Assembly: GCA_934101145.1 (NCBI GenBank) | Contig: CAKOPZ010000010.1 | Location: 1 to 40,515 of the forward strand | Direction: 5' to 3' | DNA from: an uncultured Clostridia bacterium | GTDB taxonomy: Bacteria; Bacillota; Clostridia; TANB77; CAG-508 | Length of the DNA stretch: 40,515 nucleotides | Part shown: piece by piece, positions 8,291 through 16,731 of the stretch | Layout: every line of letters begins with the position of its first letter | Position numbering within the stretch: the first letter of the stretch is position 1 | The notes under the pieces: generated by a model | What the model saw: only the letters and a program-made list of their open reading frames with translations | The model's database searches: none | What the model was told of the DNA's origin: nothing | Made by a program: the position numbers and the translations under genes

Positions 8291-8500
8291 ATGCAAAATA
8301 ATATTAACACTCAAGAAATGTTTGCTAATTATCCTGATGTTGTTGATGTATCTGGACTACAATCAATGCTAGGTAATATTGGTAAACAAAAGGCATACGA
8401 ATTAGTGCGAGAAGGCACTATAAAAGCAATTAAAGTTGGAAAGCTATACAGAATACCTAAGATAAACGTTATCGCTTTTTTAACTAAAAATACTGTTTAA
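8291..8500 (+). CDS. xis: Excisionase-type helix-turn-helix protein
   Basis: This 69-residue protein has a MerR/excisionase-type winged helix: DVSGLQSMLGNIGKQKAYELVREGTIKAIKVGKLYRIPKINVIAFL. The pattern (short helix, K-x-Y-E-L recognition helix, wing with KVGKLYRIPK) is that of the helix-turn-helix domain proteins next to tyrosine integrases. Such proteins bend DNA at attachment sites and bias recombination towards excision. The start at 8291 has GGAGG at 8280-8284, six bases upstream. The integrase follows after about 20 bases, so the two form the integration/excision module of the element. Confidence 0.8.
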   Translation: MQNNINTQEMFANYPDVVDVSGLQSMLGNIGKQKAYELVREGTIKAIKVGKLYRIPKINVIAFLTKNTV

Positions 8501-8521
8501 AAATTGGAAAGGAGATTTTTT

Positions 8522-9782
8522 ATGTATGACATTACAGCATATTTAACAATTAAGAATAAGACTTTTTATACAGTATTAACTTACTATGTAGATGGCATTA
8601 GAAAAATGAAATGGATATCTACAGGATTTAAAGAAAACGAAAGTAAGAAAAAAGCTGAAAAGAAACTTATTCAAATAAGAGATGAATTTAAAAATAAACT
8701 AGAAACAATTACAACTACCAAAACAGAAGATAAAAAAGTACAAATATCATTTTCAGACTTTATGATTAAATGGCTTGATATGATAAAACATCAAGTAGAA
8801 GAATCCACATATACAGGTTATAAAAGGCAAATTGAAGGCAGAACAAAAGAATATTTTACTAAAAATCCAGTAATGCTAGAAGATTTGAAACCAGTGCATA
8901 TTTTAGATTTTTATAATTGGTTATATTCACAAGGGCTTAAAGGAAATACAGTTGTAAAATATCATGCTAATATTAGAAAGGCATTAGATTATGCAGTACA
9001 AACAGACTTAATACAAAGTAATCCAGCTATAAAAGTTGGTAGACCACAACAAGAACAATTTATTGCTGACTATTATAATGAAGATGAATTAAACAATTTA
9101 TTCAAAGTAGTAAAAGACACGCCTTTAGAATTAATTGTTTATTTAACTGCTTTCTATGGATTACGAAGAAGTGAAGTTTTAGGCATTATGTGGTCTGCAA
9201 TAGATTTTGAAAATAAAACAATTACAATAAATCATAAAGTAGTAACAGTTACAGATGAAAACGAAAATAGTAAAACAAAAACTAAAACAATTACTAAAAG
9301 AAAAACTAAAAATAAATCTAGTTATAGAACATTACCTTTATTTAAAGAAATTGAAGAGCTTTTACTATATACTAGAAAAATGCAAGAATACTATATGTCT
9401 ATATTTAAAGAAAGTTACAATAAACAATTTAAAGATTTCGTTTGTATAGATGAAATGGGTAATTTAAGAAAACCTGACTATGTAAGCCATAAATTTAAAG
9501 AAATTTTAAAGAATAATGATTTGAGAAAAATAAGGTTCCACGATTTAAGACACAGTTGTCGGAACGTTGCTAGTAAAGAAAGGTATTTCATTAAGAGCAA
9601 TACAAGATTGGCTTGGTCATTCAAGCTCAAGAACAACTGAAAGATATACACACTTGGATTCGAGTACCAAAATTAAATCTGCATCAGCTATTGAAAATGC
9701 ACTTAGTTTTAATAGCAATAAAAAAGATATATTAGATCTGGACTCTAATACATCTAAATTAGAAAATATCTCAAATTGTTAG
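8522..9782 (+). pseudogene. int: Tyrosine recombinase/integrase, frameshifted near 9556
   Basis: The gene encodes a phage-type integrase of about 420 residues, starting at ATG 8522 after AAGGAG. It has an N-terminal arm-binding domain, a SAM-like core-binding domain (about residues 75-165, SFSDFMIKWLDMI to YAVQTDLIQSNP) and the catalytic domain with FYGLRRSEVLGIMW (first Arg) and the box II sequence IRFHDLRHSC. Just after HSC the frame is lost. The frame from 8522 ends at 9640 with unrelated sequence, while the expected continuation GTLLVKKGISLRAIQDWLGHSSSRTTERYTHLD, with the second His and the Tyr nucleophile, lies in the next frame up to the stop at 9782. One extra C in TGTCGGAACG (about 9556-9565) explains the shift exactly. 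As read, the protein lacks its catalytic Tyr. Confidence 0.88.
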
Positions 9783-9786
9783 AAAT

Positions 9787-9814
9787 TTGTTAGAAAATTC
9801 TAGCAATTTTATTA
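9787..9814 (+). terminator. Weak intrinsic terminator of int
   Basis: TTGTTAGA and TCTAGCAA (9787-9794 with 9799-9806) form an 8-bp stem with one G-U pair, followed by TTTTATTATAAAA. It lies four bases after the integrase stop codon. It may also be part of a recombination site. Confidence 0.4.
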
Positions 9815-9818
9815 TAAA

Positions 9819-9853
9819 AGCATCAAGGTTAATCTTACGAACTCCTTGATGCT
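9819..9853 (-). terminator. Terminator downstream of tRNA-Leu
   Basis: AGCATCAAGG (9819-9828) and CCTTGATGCT (9844-9853) form a perfect 10-bp stem. On the minus strand the stem follows the tRNA 3' end within five bases and is followed by TTTTATAAT. It therefore ends the tRNA transcript and lies between tRNA and integrase. Confidence 0.65.
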
Positions 9854-9857
9854 CTTA

Positions 9858-9945
9858 TGGTGCAGATGGCCGGAATCGAACCGGCACGGTTTATTCAACC
9901 GCAGGATTTTAAGTCCTGTGCGTCTGCCAGTTCCGCCACATCTGC
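9858..9945 (-). tRNA. tRNA-Leu (anticodon UAA)
   Basis: The minus strand folds into a class II tRNA of 88 bases with encoded CCA. The acceptor GCAGATG pairs with CATCTGC, the anticodon arm is CAGGA-CTTAAAA-TCCTG with anticodon TAA, a variable arm is present, and the T arm has GGTTCGATTCC. The long variable region and the anticodon identify a leucine tRNA reading UUA. It is transcribed from a near-consensus promoter just upstream. An integrase gene ends 76 bases from its 3' end, the usual layout for elements that integrate at tRNA genes. Confidence 0.95.
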
Positions 9946-9968
9946 ATTTATTTGAACTGACAAGAATT

Positions 9969-9998
9969 ATTATAATACGATAAGTAATAATTTGTCAA
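9969..9998 (-). promoter_or_regulatory. Promoter of tRNA-Leu
   Basis: The minus strand has consensus TTGACA (9993-9998) and TATAAT (9969-9974) separated by 18 bases, placing the start near 9962, about 17 bases before the tRNA 5' end. Confidence 0.8.
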
Positions 9999-10012
9999 TA
10001 CTTTTTTTAAAA

Positions 10013-10043
10013 AAAGATATAGGATTTTGCCTCCTATATCTTT
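10013..10043 (-). terminator. Terminator of the HU gene
   Basis: A perfect 12-bp stem (10013-10024 with 10032-10043) is followed on the minus strand by a T-run. It lies 34 bases after the HU stop codon. Confidence 0.8.
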
Positions 10044-10076
10044 ATATGAATTCATATATTTATATAAATTTCAGTC

Positions 10077-10355
10077 TTATTTGTTATTTACTAAATCTTT
10101 TAGTGCTTTTCCAGCTTTGAATACAGGTGCTTTAGAAGCAGGTATTTTGATTTCTTCTTTAGTTTGTGGGTTTCTTCCTTTTCTAGCTGCTCTTTTTCTT
10201 ACTTCGAAAGAACCAAATCCAACTAATTGAACTTTATCACCTTTAACTAATGCTTCTGTTATAACATCGACTAATGCATTTAAAGATGCTTCTGCATTTT
10301 TCTTTGTTTCTCCTGTTTTATCTGCCATAGCTGCGATTAATTCTGATTTGTTCAT
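10077..10355 (-). CDS. hup: HU family DNA-binding protein
   Basis: The 92-residue protein is a full-length HU/IHF-family histone-like protein. It starts MNKSELIAAMADKTGETKK, has the family's beta-arm signature GFGSFEVRKRAARKGRNPQT, and ends KAGKALKDLVN. HU dimers bend and compact DNA non-specifically and help replication, recombination and element excision. The ATG at 10355 has AGGAGGT nine bases upstream. It is monocistronic, with its own terminator at 10013-10043. The upstream gap (10356-10522) holds a possible TTGATT/TAATCT promoter near the gene but nothing else I can support. Confidence 0.95.
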   Translation of the reverse strand: MNKSELIAAMADKTGETKKNAEASLNALVDVITEALVKGDKVQLVGFGSFEVRKRAARKGRNPQTKEEIKIPASKAPVFKAGKALKDLVNNK

Positions 10356-10522
10356 TTTCCATTACCTCCTATAAGATTATCAAATATGTAGACGAAAATC
10401 AATCTACTATTATCTTTATTCGCCAAAGTTAGATTAAATCCTTCTTTTTTCGCTGTATTTTTTGTACTTTCCCAATCACTTCTATATTTTTATTTATTTG
10501 ACATTAATTAAAGAAATATAAT

Positions 10523-12163
10523 TTAATCATTGTATATTCTTAGTAATTTCAAAACTTTATATATTTTATTTCCATATGGTATCATATATATATTGTTTTT
10601 TGAAAATATTCTTAGTAAAAAAATCAGTATAATATATACAACAATTGCAATAAAGATTGATATTATTGTACACAATTTTTCAGAAATAATACCTAATAAT
10701 GTATTATATGTAAAAATACTACTAATTCCCATCATAATACAAGCAATAATAGGCTTTAAAATATAATCTTTTTTGTTAATTTTTAATTTAACATATTTGT
10801 TCATTATAAATAAATCTATAACAAAAGCTATTAAATGACACACTGTCGTTCCAATTGCAGCTCCTGCAGTTCCTCCAAATATGTTGCTCTCCGGATTAAT
10901 TGGAATCAATAAGTTATTAATAAGAAATTTAACTAGCACACCTATTCCAAGAGAAATTGCAGGAATTATTGGTTTTCCAATTCCTTGTAATACTCCACTT
11001 ATAGTTTGCTCTAATACAATAAATAAAATGGAAGTACTACTTGCTTGTAATATAAATGCTCCTGACACTTGGTTTGGAAATAACAAATTAAGTATTGGCT
11101 GAGCAAATAATATTATACCAACAGTACATGGAAGTCCAATTAATATTGTCACTAAAATAGAAAACTCTATTCTTTTTTTTGCATTTTTCCAATCACCTGT
11201 TGCCTTTGCTGACGATACACTTGGAACAAGAGCAGTTGTAAATGCTATATTAAATGACATTGGCATTGTAACAAGTGTATCTACTTTACCTGTAAGTATT
11301 CCATATTCAGCCTTTGCCATACTTTCTGACATAAAATTTTTCAAACCTCTTACTACAGTTATAGAATCTATATTTTTATTTATGGTTGCTAAAATCGGAG
11401 TAAGTGACATAGGAATTGATACACATAAAATTTCTTTTATAATTTTAGTTATCCCTTTATATTGATAATTTACTGAACTTTTTATTTCTCTTGCTATCTC
11501 TGCCTTTACTGTTGAATAATATATGTATAAATACGCAAAGCATAATATAGACGAAAGAGTTGTTGCAAGATTTGCTCCAGCAGCCATAAAAGCTGTATCC
11601 ATTCCACTTATTATTGCAATCAATTCAACTATAATTATAGTTAAAACCATTTTAAAAATTTGCTCTATCGTCTGCGAATTCGCTGTTACTTTTATGCATT
11701 GTCTTCCATTAAAATAGCCTCTAATAACACAAATAATTGATACAAAAAATATTGAAGGAGCAAGAGCTACTAAGCTCATTTCAGCTTCTGGTATTTGAAT
11801 CCAATTATTAGATATTTCTCTTGCGCTAACATATAAAAAGATAGAACATAAAAATCCTATTGTTCCAAATGTAATTAATGCAATCTTAAATATTTTATGA
11901 GCACTTTTGTGATCTCCTATTGCTACTCTTTCAGATACAAGTTTTGCCACTGCATTTGGTACTCCAATTGACGATATTGTAAGAAGCAATGCATATATCT
12001 GAAATCCACTACCATATATAGCATTTCCCTTATCCCCAAATCCATCCTTATTTGTAAGATACATTCTATATATAAGTCCCATCAGTTTTATAAATATTTG
12101 TGAAAGCATTAATATTACAACGCCCTTCATAAATCCTTCTTGTTTTATTTTTCTTTTTTTCAT
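10523..12163 (-). CDS. SpoVB/MurJ-type polysaccharide flippase (MOP superfamily)
   Basis: The 546-residue polytopic protein has about 14 predicted membrane helices. The N terminus (GFMKGVVILMLSQIFIKLMGLIYRMYLTN) and the segment GAAIGTTVCHLIAFVIDLFIM match the polysaccharide-biosynthesis branch of the MOP superfamily, which includes SpoVB and YtgP of Firmicutes. These proteins flip lipid-linked precursors of peptidoglycan or other glycans across the membrane. Length matches the family. The exact substrate, and whether this is the sporulation-specific SpoVB or a general lipid II flippase, cannot be decided here. Start at 12163 has AAGGATG upstream. It is divergent from the TraG-like gene across 190 bases that show no recognisable regulatory motif. 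Confidence 0.8.
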   Translation of the reverse strand: MKKRKIKQEGFMKGVVILMLSQIFIKLMGLIYRMYLTNKDGFGDKGNAIYGSGFQIYALLLTISSIGVPNAVAKLVSERVAIGDHKSAHKIFKIALITFGTIGFLCSIFLYVSAREISNNWIQIPEAEMSLVALAPSIFFVSIICVIRGYFNGRQCIKVTANSQTIEQIFKMVLTIIIVELIAIISGMDTAFMAAGANLATTLSSILCFAYLYIYYSTVKAEIAREIKSSVNYQYKGITKIIKEILCVSIPMSLTPILATINKNIDSITVVRGLKNFMSESMAKAEYGILTGKVDTLVTMPMSFNIAFTTALVPSVSSAKATGDWKNAKKRIEFSILVTILIGLPCTVGIILFAQPILNLLFPNQVSGAFILQASSTSILFIVLEQTISGVLQGIGKPIIPAISLGIGVLVKFLINNLLIPINPESNIFGGTAGAAIGTTVCHLIAFVIDLFIMNKYVKLKINKKDYILKPIIACIMMGISSIFTYNTLLGIISEKLCTIISIFIAIVVYIILIFLLRIFSKNNIYMIPYGNKIYKVLKLLRIYND

Positions 12164-12356
12164 TGCACATCCTTATAATCTATATTTATACAAATTTTAT
12201 TTTCAAGACATTGTATTTATTCATTATTTATATTCTTTTATATTATTAAATATTTTCCCTTTAAATCTCTACTTTTTTCGCAAAAACTCTTGTTTTTTTC
12301 TTGATTTTATAAGATAATATATATGTATATTTTTATTTTTGAAAGTGGTGAAATTA

Positions 12357-14705
12357 TTGAAACAAATAGACAAATTTTTAAAATACTTAAAAACAGATAG
12401 AAATACTTTTGTTACATATATATTAACATTAATTACAGCCTACGTAGTAATAGATAGACTTGTAGAATTAATGTTTATGATATTTACTGGAGTTTCATTT
12501 TCATATTGGGGGCCAATAGAATATACATTAGCATTTGCAGCATGTGTATTCGCATTTTATTGTTCTTTTGGTTCAAAATTTGTAAAAGCAGACTTAGACA
12601 AATTAAGATTTTTCAATACATATACTATATGTCTTTATATTTTGTTTATTTCTGCATTAGTCCAATGGCTTAACTCAGCAGCATGGCTTGGAATACTTTC
12701 ACTTCCAAATTATCCTGAGCTTGCAGTAGAATATTCAAATTTATTTAGGCCAGCTTTTACAGCAATTTCATTATATATTCCACTTGTTACATTTTACAAA
12801 TTATTCAAGTGGTTAACATTCACAGTAAATGATAGTAAGGATTTAAAAGACTCTATATTTGATTATGGAGGTTTAAGTTTAGCAGGAAAACCTGAAGATG
12901 TTGGAAAATTCTCATGTGAAGTTAAGTTATGTTCAGATTCTGAATCAGGAGATGATGTAATTATTCCTGAAACTAAACGTCTAGAATCATTCTTAGCAGT
13001 TGGAATATCAGGTTCAGGTAAAACAACTATGATTTATGAACCAATGATGGCAAAGGACTTTGAAAAAAAATATTTCTTTAGAGAAGTATCAAAAGAAATG
13101 GGATTCACTGCATTAAGGACAGGAATTGCATCTTTAAATTGTCCTTATGATAATAAATATTTATCAGAAAATTTCAAGCTTTCAATGTTAACTCCAAATC
13201 CTGATAAAGCAGACTTGTATAATAAATATATGAAAAAGATGATTGTAGGCAAATTAAACGGAAAATATGTATATAAGGACATGGGTATAACATATCTTTC
13301 TGCAGAACATGAATCTATAGAAAAAATGGAAAGCGTTGCAAAAAACTTTAAGTTAAAAGTAAATTTGATAGACCCAAACAATTTAAATTCACCTGGTTTA
13401 AATCCATTTGTATATGATGATCCTATCAAAACAGGTGTAGCAATTTCATCTGTATTAAAAGGTTTATATGTTACAAGTAGACCAGATTTGCAACTTGCTT
13501 ATAGAGAAAATACTGCTATACAAATTATTGAAAACTTGGCTATATTATTAAAGGAAATGTATCCAAGACAGAATAATGGAGATTTACCTAATCTAGAAGA
13601 TTTACTTAATATGATGAATGACTTTACACTTGTTGAAAAAATGTGTAATGACATGAAGGAAATCCCAGAACTTGCTAATAAATATAAAATTTTAATAAAA
13701 TACTTTGAAAACAGTTTTTATGCTGATGGAAAGGATATCGGAAATACAAAAATGTCAGTATTCACAGCATCTGCTGAACTTGATAATTTGCTTAGATATC
13801 CAGGTGTAAAAAATATTTTATGTAATAGAAATAATAATCTTGATTTTGACAAGGCTTTAGCAAATGGAGAAATTACATTTGTATGTACAAGAAGAGGAGA
13901 TTTAGGAGCAAATACACATAAAGCATTTGGTATATTCTTCTTACTTTTAATGCAACAATCTGTACTTGCTAGACCAGGAAATGATTCAAACCGTATATCA
14001 CATTTCTTATACATCGATGATTTTCCAGAATTCATCTGCAAAGCAATTGAACCTGTATTTACAATATACAGAAAATATAAAGTTGGATGTATCTTATCTG
14101 CTCAAACATTATCTCAACTTAATACTCAAAATCACGAACCATTTAAAGACGAGATACTTGCTAACTGTGTAAATAAAGCAATCTTTGGAAATGCATTACC
14201 AGAAGATGTTCAATGGTGGCAAACAGAATTACAAGATAAAAGAGAATGGGATTGGAATAAAAGTTATGAAACTGACGCAAATAATCCTAAATTTGGGTAT
14301 GATTCAAAACTTATGGGAATACAATTTAAATGGAAACCTAGTTATACTGCTGGTAAAGTAATGTCACTAAAAGGAAAACAAATTTTATTTAAAGTAAAAG
14401 ATACAAAAGGAAAAAGCTATGTAGCCAAAGGAAAACTTGATTTTCTAGAAAGCAAATATAAAGAACCTCATAAGGTAAAGGAATACAATTTTGAAAAATT
14501 CACAAACGGTATTGCTGATATGGAAAAAATAAATGAAACATCTAAGATAAATAGAGGTGACTTTGTTGCAGCAACTGCAGGTAATGACCCAGGAAGTATT
14601 GATATGGAAACAGATCCTATTAGATATAATAATAACGATTCAAAATTCGAAATTGATAATGAAGATGCAATAATATTTGATTTAAAGCGAGACAAAAAAA
14701 ATTAG
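12357..14705 (+). CDS. VirD4/TraG-like ATPase, orphan coupling-protein homologue
   Basis: The protein of about 782 residues has an N-terminal membrane domain with four hydrophobic segments (within residues about 15-160) and a cytosolic ATPase domain. Walker A is GISGSGKTT at about 216-224 and the Walker B-like segment is HFLYIDDFPEF near 550. Sequence after it (CILSAQTLSQL, ANCVNKAIFGNA) fits the TraG-D/TraM-recognition part of type IV coupling proteins. These couple DNA-protein substrates to a type IV secretion channel. No other secretion component or relaxase is nearby, so its substrate here is unknown. I prefer the TTG at 12357, preceded by AAAGTGGTG, over TTG 12339. The C-terminal 60 residues are polar and disordered-looking. 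A replication-relaxation family gene, often a partner of TraG in Gram-positive elements, lies 4 kb away. Confidence 0.75.
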   Translation: MKQIDKFLKYLKTDRNTFVTYILTLITAYVVIDRLVELMFMIFTGVSFSYWGPIEYTLAFAACVFAFYCSFGSKFVKADLDKLRFFNTYTICLYILFISALVQWLNSAAWLGILSLPNYPELAVEYSNLFRPAFTAISLYIPLVTFYKLFKWLTFTVNDSKDLKDSIFDYGGLSLAGKPEDVGKFSCEVKLCSDSESGDDVIIPETKRLESFLAVGISGSGKTTMIYEPMMAKDFEKKYFFREVSKEMGFTALRTGIASLNCPYDNKYLSENFKLSMLTPNPDKADLYNKYMKKMIVGKLNGKYVYKDMGITYLSAEHESIEKMESVAKNFKLKVNLIDPNNLNSPGLNPFVYDDPIKTGVAISSVLKGLYVTSRPDLQLAYRENTAIQIIENLAILLKEMYPRQNNGDLPNLEDLLNMMNDFTLVEKMCNDMKEIPELANKYKILIKYFENSFYADGKDIGNTKMSVFTASAELDNLLRYPGVKNILCNRNNNLDFDKALANGEITFVCTRRGDLGANTHKAFGIFFLLLMQQSVLARPGNDSNRISHFLYIDDFPEFICKAIEPVFTIYRKYKVGCILSAQTLSQLNTQNHEPFKDEILANCVNKAIFGNALPEDVQWWQTELQDKREWDWNKSYETDANNPKFGYDSKLMGIQFKWKPSYTAGKVMSLKGKQILFKVKDTKGKSYVAKGKLDFLESKYKEPHKVKEYNFEKFTNGIADMEKINETSKINRGDFVAATAGNDPGSIDMETDPIRYNNNDSKFEIDNEDAIIFDLKRDKKN

Positions 14706-14772
14706 ACATAAAGTATAATTCTAAAAATCTAACGAAATATTTTATTGAGCATATAAAAATCTGTATAAAAAT

Positions 14773-14825
14773 AAAAAACCTTTTATGATAACATATAAAT
14801 ATCATAAAAAGGTTTTTTATTTTTT
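14773..14825. terminator. Bidirectional terminator between the TraG-like gene and the RiPP operon
   Basis: AAAAAACCTTTTATGAT (from 14773) pairs with ATCATAAAAAGGTTTTTT (to about 14818) with one bulge. T-rich tails occur in both directions. It lies in the convergent gap and can end both the plus-strand ATPase transcript and the minus-strand peptide operon. The rest of the gap up to 14932 shows nothing further. Confidence 0.75.
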
Positions 14826-14932
14826 AATAAATCAGTAATAAATAAAAATGAAAATGTGTCAAAATTTGATACAAAAACTCTCCTCAAACAATTTTAAACA
14901 TCTAGCTAATAAAGAATCTTTGTCCCCTCTAT

Positions 14933-15829
14933 TTATATTAAATTTTTCTTTATTAATTGATAAGTATCATTAAAATTAAATTTGTTATATAACACTTTTA
15001 TAATTTCCACACTATTGTAAATACTATTATAATCCATGTATTCATCATCTTTCCTATATAATCTTTTTATATAACTAATATATTTTTTATCTTGATTATA
15101 GTGCTTTAGATTAATTACTCTATTAAATTCTTTCCTATTAACTTGTACTTTTTCAACATTTTTTGATATAGTATCTTCTTCCAATATTAAAATTCTTCTT
15201 AACTTAGGATTTATTACTATTTTTTCTTCATATGTCTTTTGCATTTTAGTTTTCTCTGGCAAATTAATTACTTGTATATCTCCATCATTATTATATCTTA
15301 TGCCAACACTTTCTAAGCAAACATAATTATAATTAGTCTTTAACACATTATATATAAAATCTTTACGAATTTGAACATCTCCTAATAGTATTACTGCATT
15401 ATTATTTATAGAAATACAACTTCCCTCAATAAAAAGGATTTTATCATTTTCTAATATATTAAATAGAAAATTGGTTATTGTTCTATTAATATCATCTAAA
15501 ACATTATTATCTAATTTTTTAATTATTATTGATACCTGTTTTCTTTTTTTATTTATAATAATTAATTTTTGTTTATGAATTAAATATTGATTACCATTTT
15601 TTGCATATTTAATACTACATAGATAATTTATTTTTTTATCATTATATAAATCTTGATCAATTATAATATTAAATATTAAACTTGTCCTTTTAATATTATT
15701 TGTTCTTGTTTCGTATTTTTCAAAATTACAATTAATACTTTTATATATAATTTCAGAATTAGTATTAATAACAATTTTTTTATCATATACTATTATAATA
15801 TTTTTCATAATATTTATAACATATCCCAT
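14933..15829 (-). CDS. Putative RiPP-cluster protein, degenerate HPr-kinase-like
   Basis: This 298-residue protein is the last gene of the peptide operon, and I do not recognise it with confidence. The central part, FIEGSCISINNNAVILLGDVQIRKDFIYNVL (about residues 133-163), is placed like the P-loop region of HPr-kinase/PEPCK-like proteins of peptide-modification clusters, where one expects G-x-S-G-x-G-K-S/T. Here the loop reads GDVQIRKD, so the phosphate-binding motif is degenerate. It is followed by YNYVCLESVGIRYNNDGDIQVINLP, like the following strand pair of that fold. The first 120 residues are beta-rich. No signal peptide or membrane helix is evident. It overlaps the gene upstream by 16 bases, indicating translational coupling. 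ATG 15829 lacks a clear binding site and ATG 15808 is an alternative. A pseudokinase or substrate-binding partner is my inference. Confidence 0.5.
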   Translation of the reverse strand: MGYVINIMKNIIIVYDKKIVINTNSEIIYKSINCNFEKYETRTNNIKRTSLIFNIIIDQDLYNDKKINYLCSIKYAKNGNQYLIHKQKLIIINKKRKQVSIIIKKLDNNVLDDINRTITNFLFNILENDKILFIEGSCISINNNAVILLGDVQIRKDFIYNVLKTNYNYVCLESVGIRYNNDGDIQVINLPEKTKMQKTYEEKIVINPKLRRILILEEDTISKNVEKVQVNRKEFNRVINLKHYNQDKKYISYIKRLYRKDDEYMDYNSIYNSVEIIKVLYNKFNFNDTYQLIKKNLI

Positions 15830-16731
15830 ATCACTTTTTTTATTTTTTTTATCGTATTTATATTCATTTTTTCTAAATATTGATTAAAGTGTCCAAGTCT
15901 TCCCCATAATCTATAATTCATCTTACTTTTTTGAATATATTGTTCTTCCTTACCTTGTCCATAAATATAGCTATCCAAGCAGTCTTTTAAATATTCATAT
16001 GTACATGGCCTATTAGAAATTTTAAATTCCTTGATATATTTATCATTTCCAATTCTGGATTGCAATATATCTATTTCAAATGGAAAAAAACTTTGCAATG
16101 CAAACAATTCTTCAACTGAAAATTTAAGCAAATTTCTTTCAAAACACTCTTTACATTTCTTATTTCCCATTCTGCATGTACCACAATTAAAACTACATCC
16201 ATTATTCAACAGAAATTTAATATCTATCCCATTTTCTTTTATTTCTTTTATTGTATCAATATCTCTCAAAAATTTTCTCCCGATAACAACTTGATCGTAT
16301 ACCTTTTTTTGTGTATTCATTTTTATATTATTAAAACTAGATACTAAATATATTGATGGATAATATTTTCTTACAGTTTCAGCATATTCATCTAGAACGC
16401 ACATTGAATCTATAGGTATATTCTTTACATATTCAAGTGCTTCAATTATTTTGTATTTTTGTATATCATATTGGTTTAATACAGCCTCTAAACCTATGTT
16501 GTTTTCTTTAAAAAGAATCAGTATATTTTTTAATTTCTCCATCGCATTTTTTTGAGAATACTCTTCTATTACACCTTTTCTAGTATGAAATTCATCTCCA
16601 AGCGGTAATGAAAAATATACATTATTAATATACCCATTATAATCATCAATAATTTTTTTATAATCATCTAAATCAATATTTAAACTAATACCAAATGAAA
16701 ATCTATTATCGCAAATCTTGTTTTCCTTCAT
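15814..16731 (-). CDS. U32-like TIM-barrel protein with Cys cluster, putative peptide-modifying enzyme
   Basis: The 305-residue protein is second after the radical SAM gene. Its order of strands and helices, and the segment VVIGRKFLRDIDTIKEIKEN (about 148-167) followed by IDIKFLLNNGCSFNCGTC, resemble U32 peptidase-family proteins (UbiU/V, RlhA and TrhP types), in which four cysteines after the barrel hold an Fe-S cluster. Here Cys179, Cys183 and Cys186 have CX3CX2C spacing and Cys193 and Cys196 follow as CX2C; Cys243 and Cys251 lie further on. The CX3CX2C spacing equals that of radical SAM enzymes, but it is in the middle of the chain rather than the first strand. It overlaps the radical SAM gene by 26 bases, so it is translated in step with it. 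A role in processing or modifying the peptide is inference. Confidence 0.55.
   Translation of the reverse strand: MKENKICDNRFSFGISLNIDLDDYKKIIDDYNGYINNVYFSLPLGDEFHTRKGVIEEYSQKNAMEKLKNILILFKENNIGLEAVLNQYDIQKYKIIEALEYVKNIPIDSMCVLDEYAETVRKYYPSIYLVSSFNNIKMNTQKKVYDQVVIGRKFLRDIDTIKEIKENGIDIKFLLNNGCSFNCGTCRMGNKKCKECFERNLLKFSVEELFALQSFFPFEIDILQSRIGNDKYIKEFKISNRPCTYEYLKDCLDSYIYGQGKEEQYIQKSKMNYRLWGRLGHFNQYLEKMNINTIKKIKKVIWDML

Noticed and set aside
12357..14705. TraG-like gene as evidence for a complete conjugative element here
   Set aside because: No relaxase, VirB4, VirB6 or other transfer gene lies near it; the MobV relaxase is in a separate element on the other side of the tRNA.
15814..16731. U32-like protein as a second radical SAM enzyme because of CX3CX2C
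   Set aside because: The motif is at residue 179 rather than in the first strand of the barrel, no GGE or SAM-binding motifs follow, and two more Cys follow as in U32 proteins.
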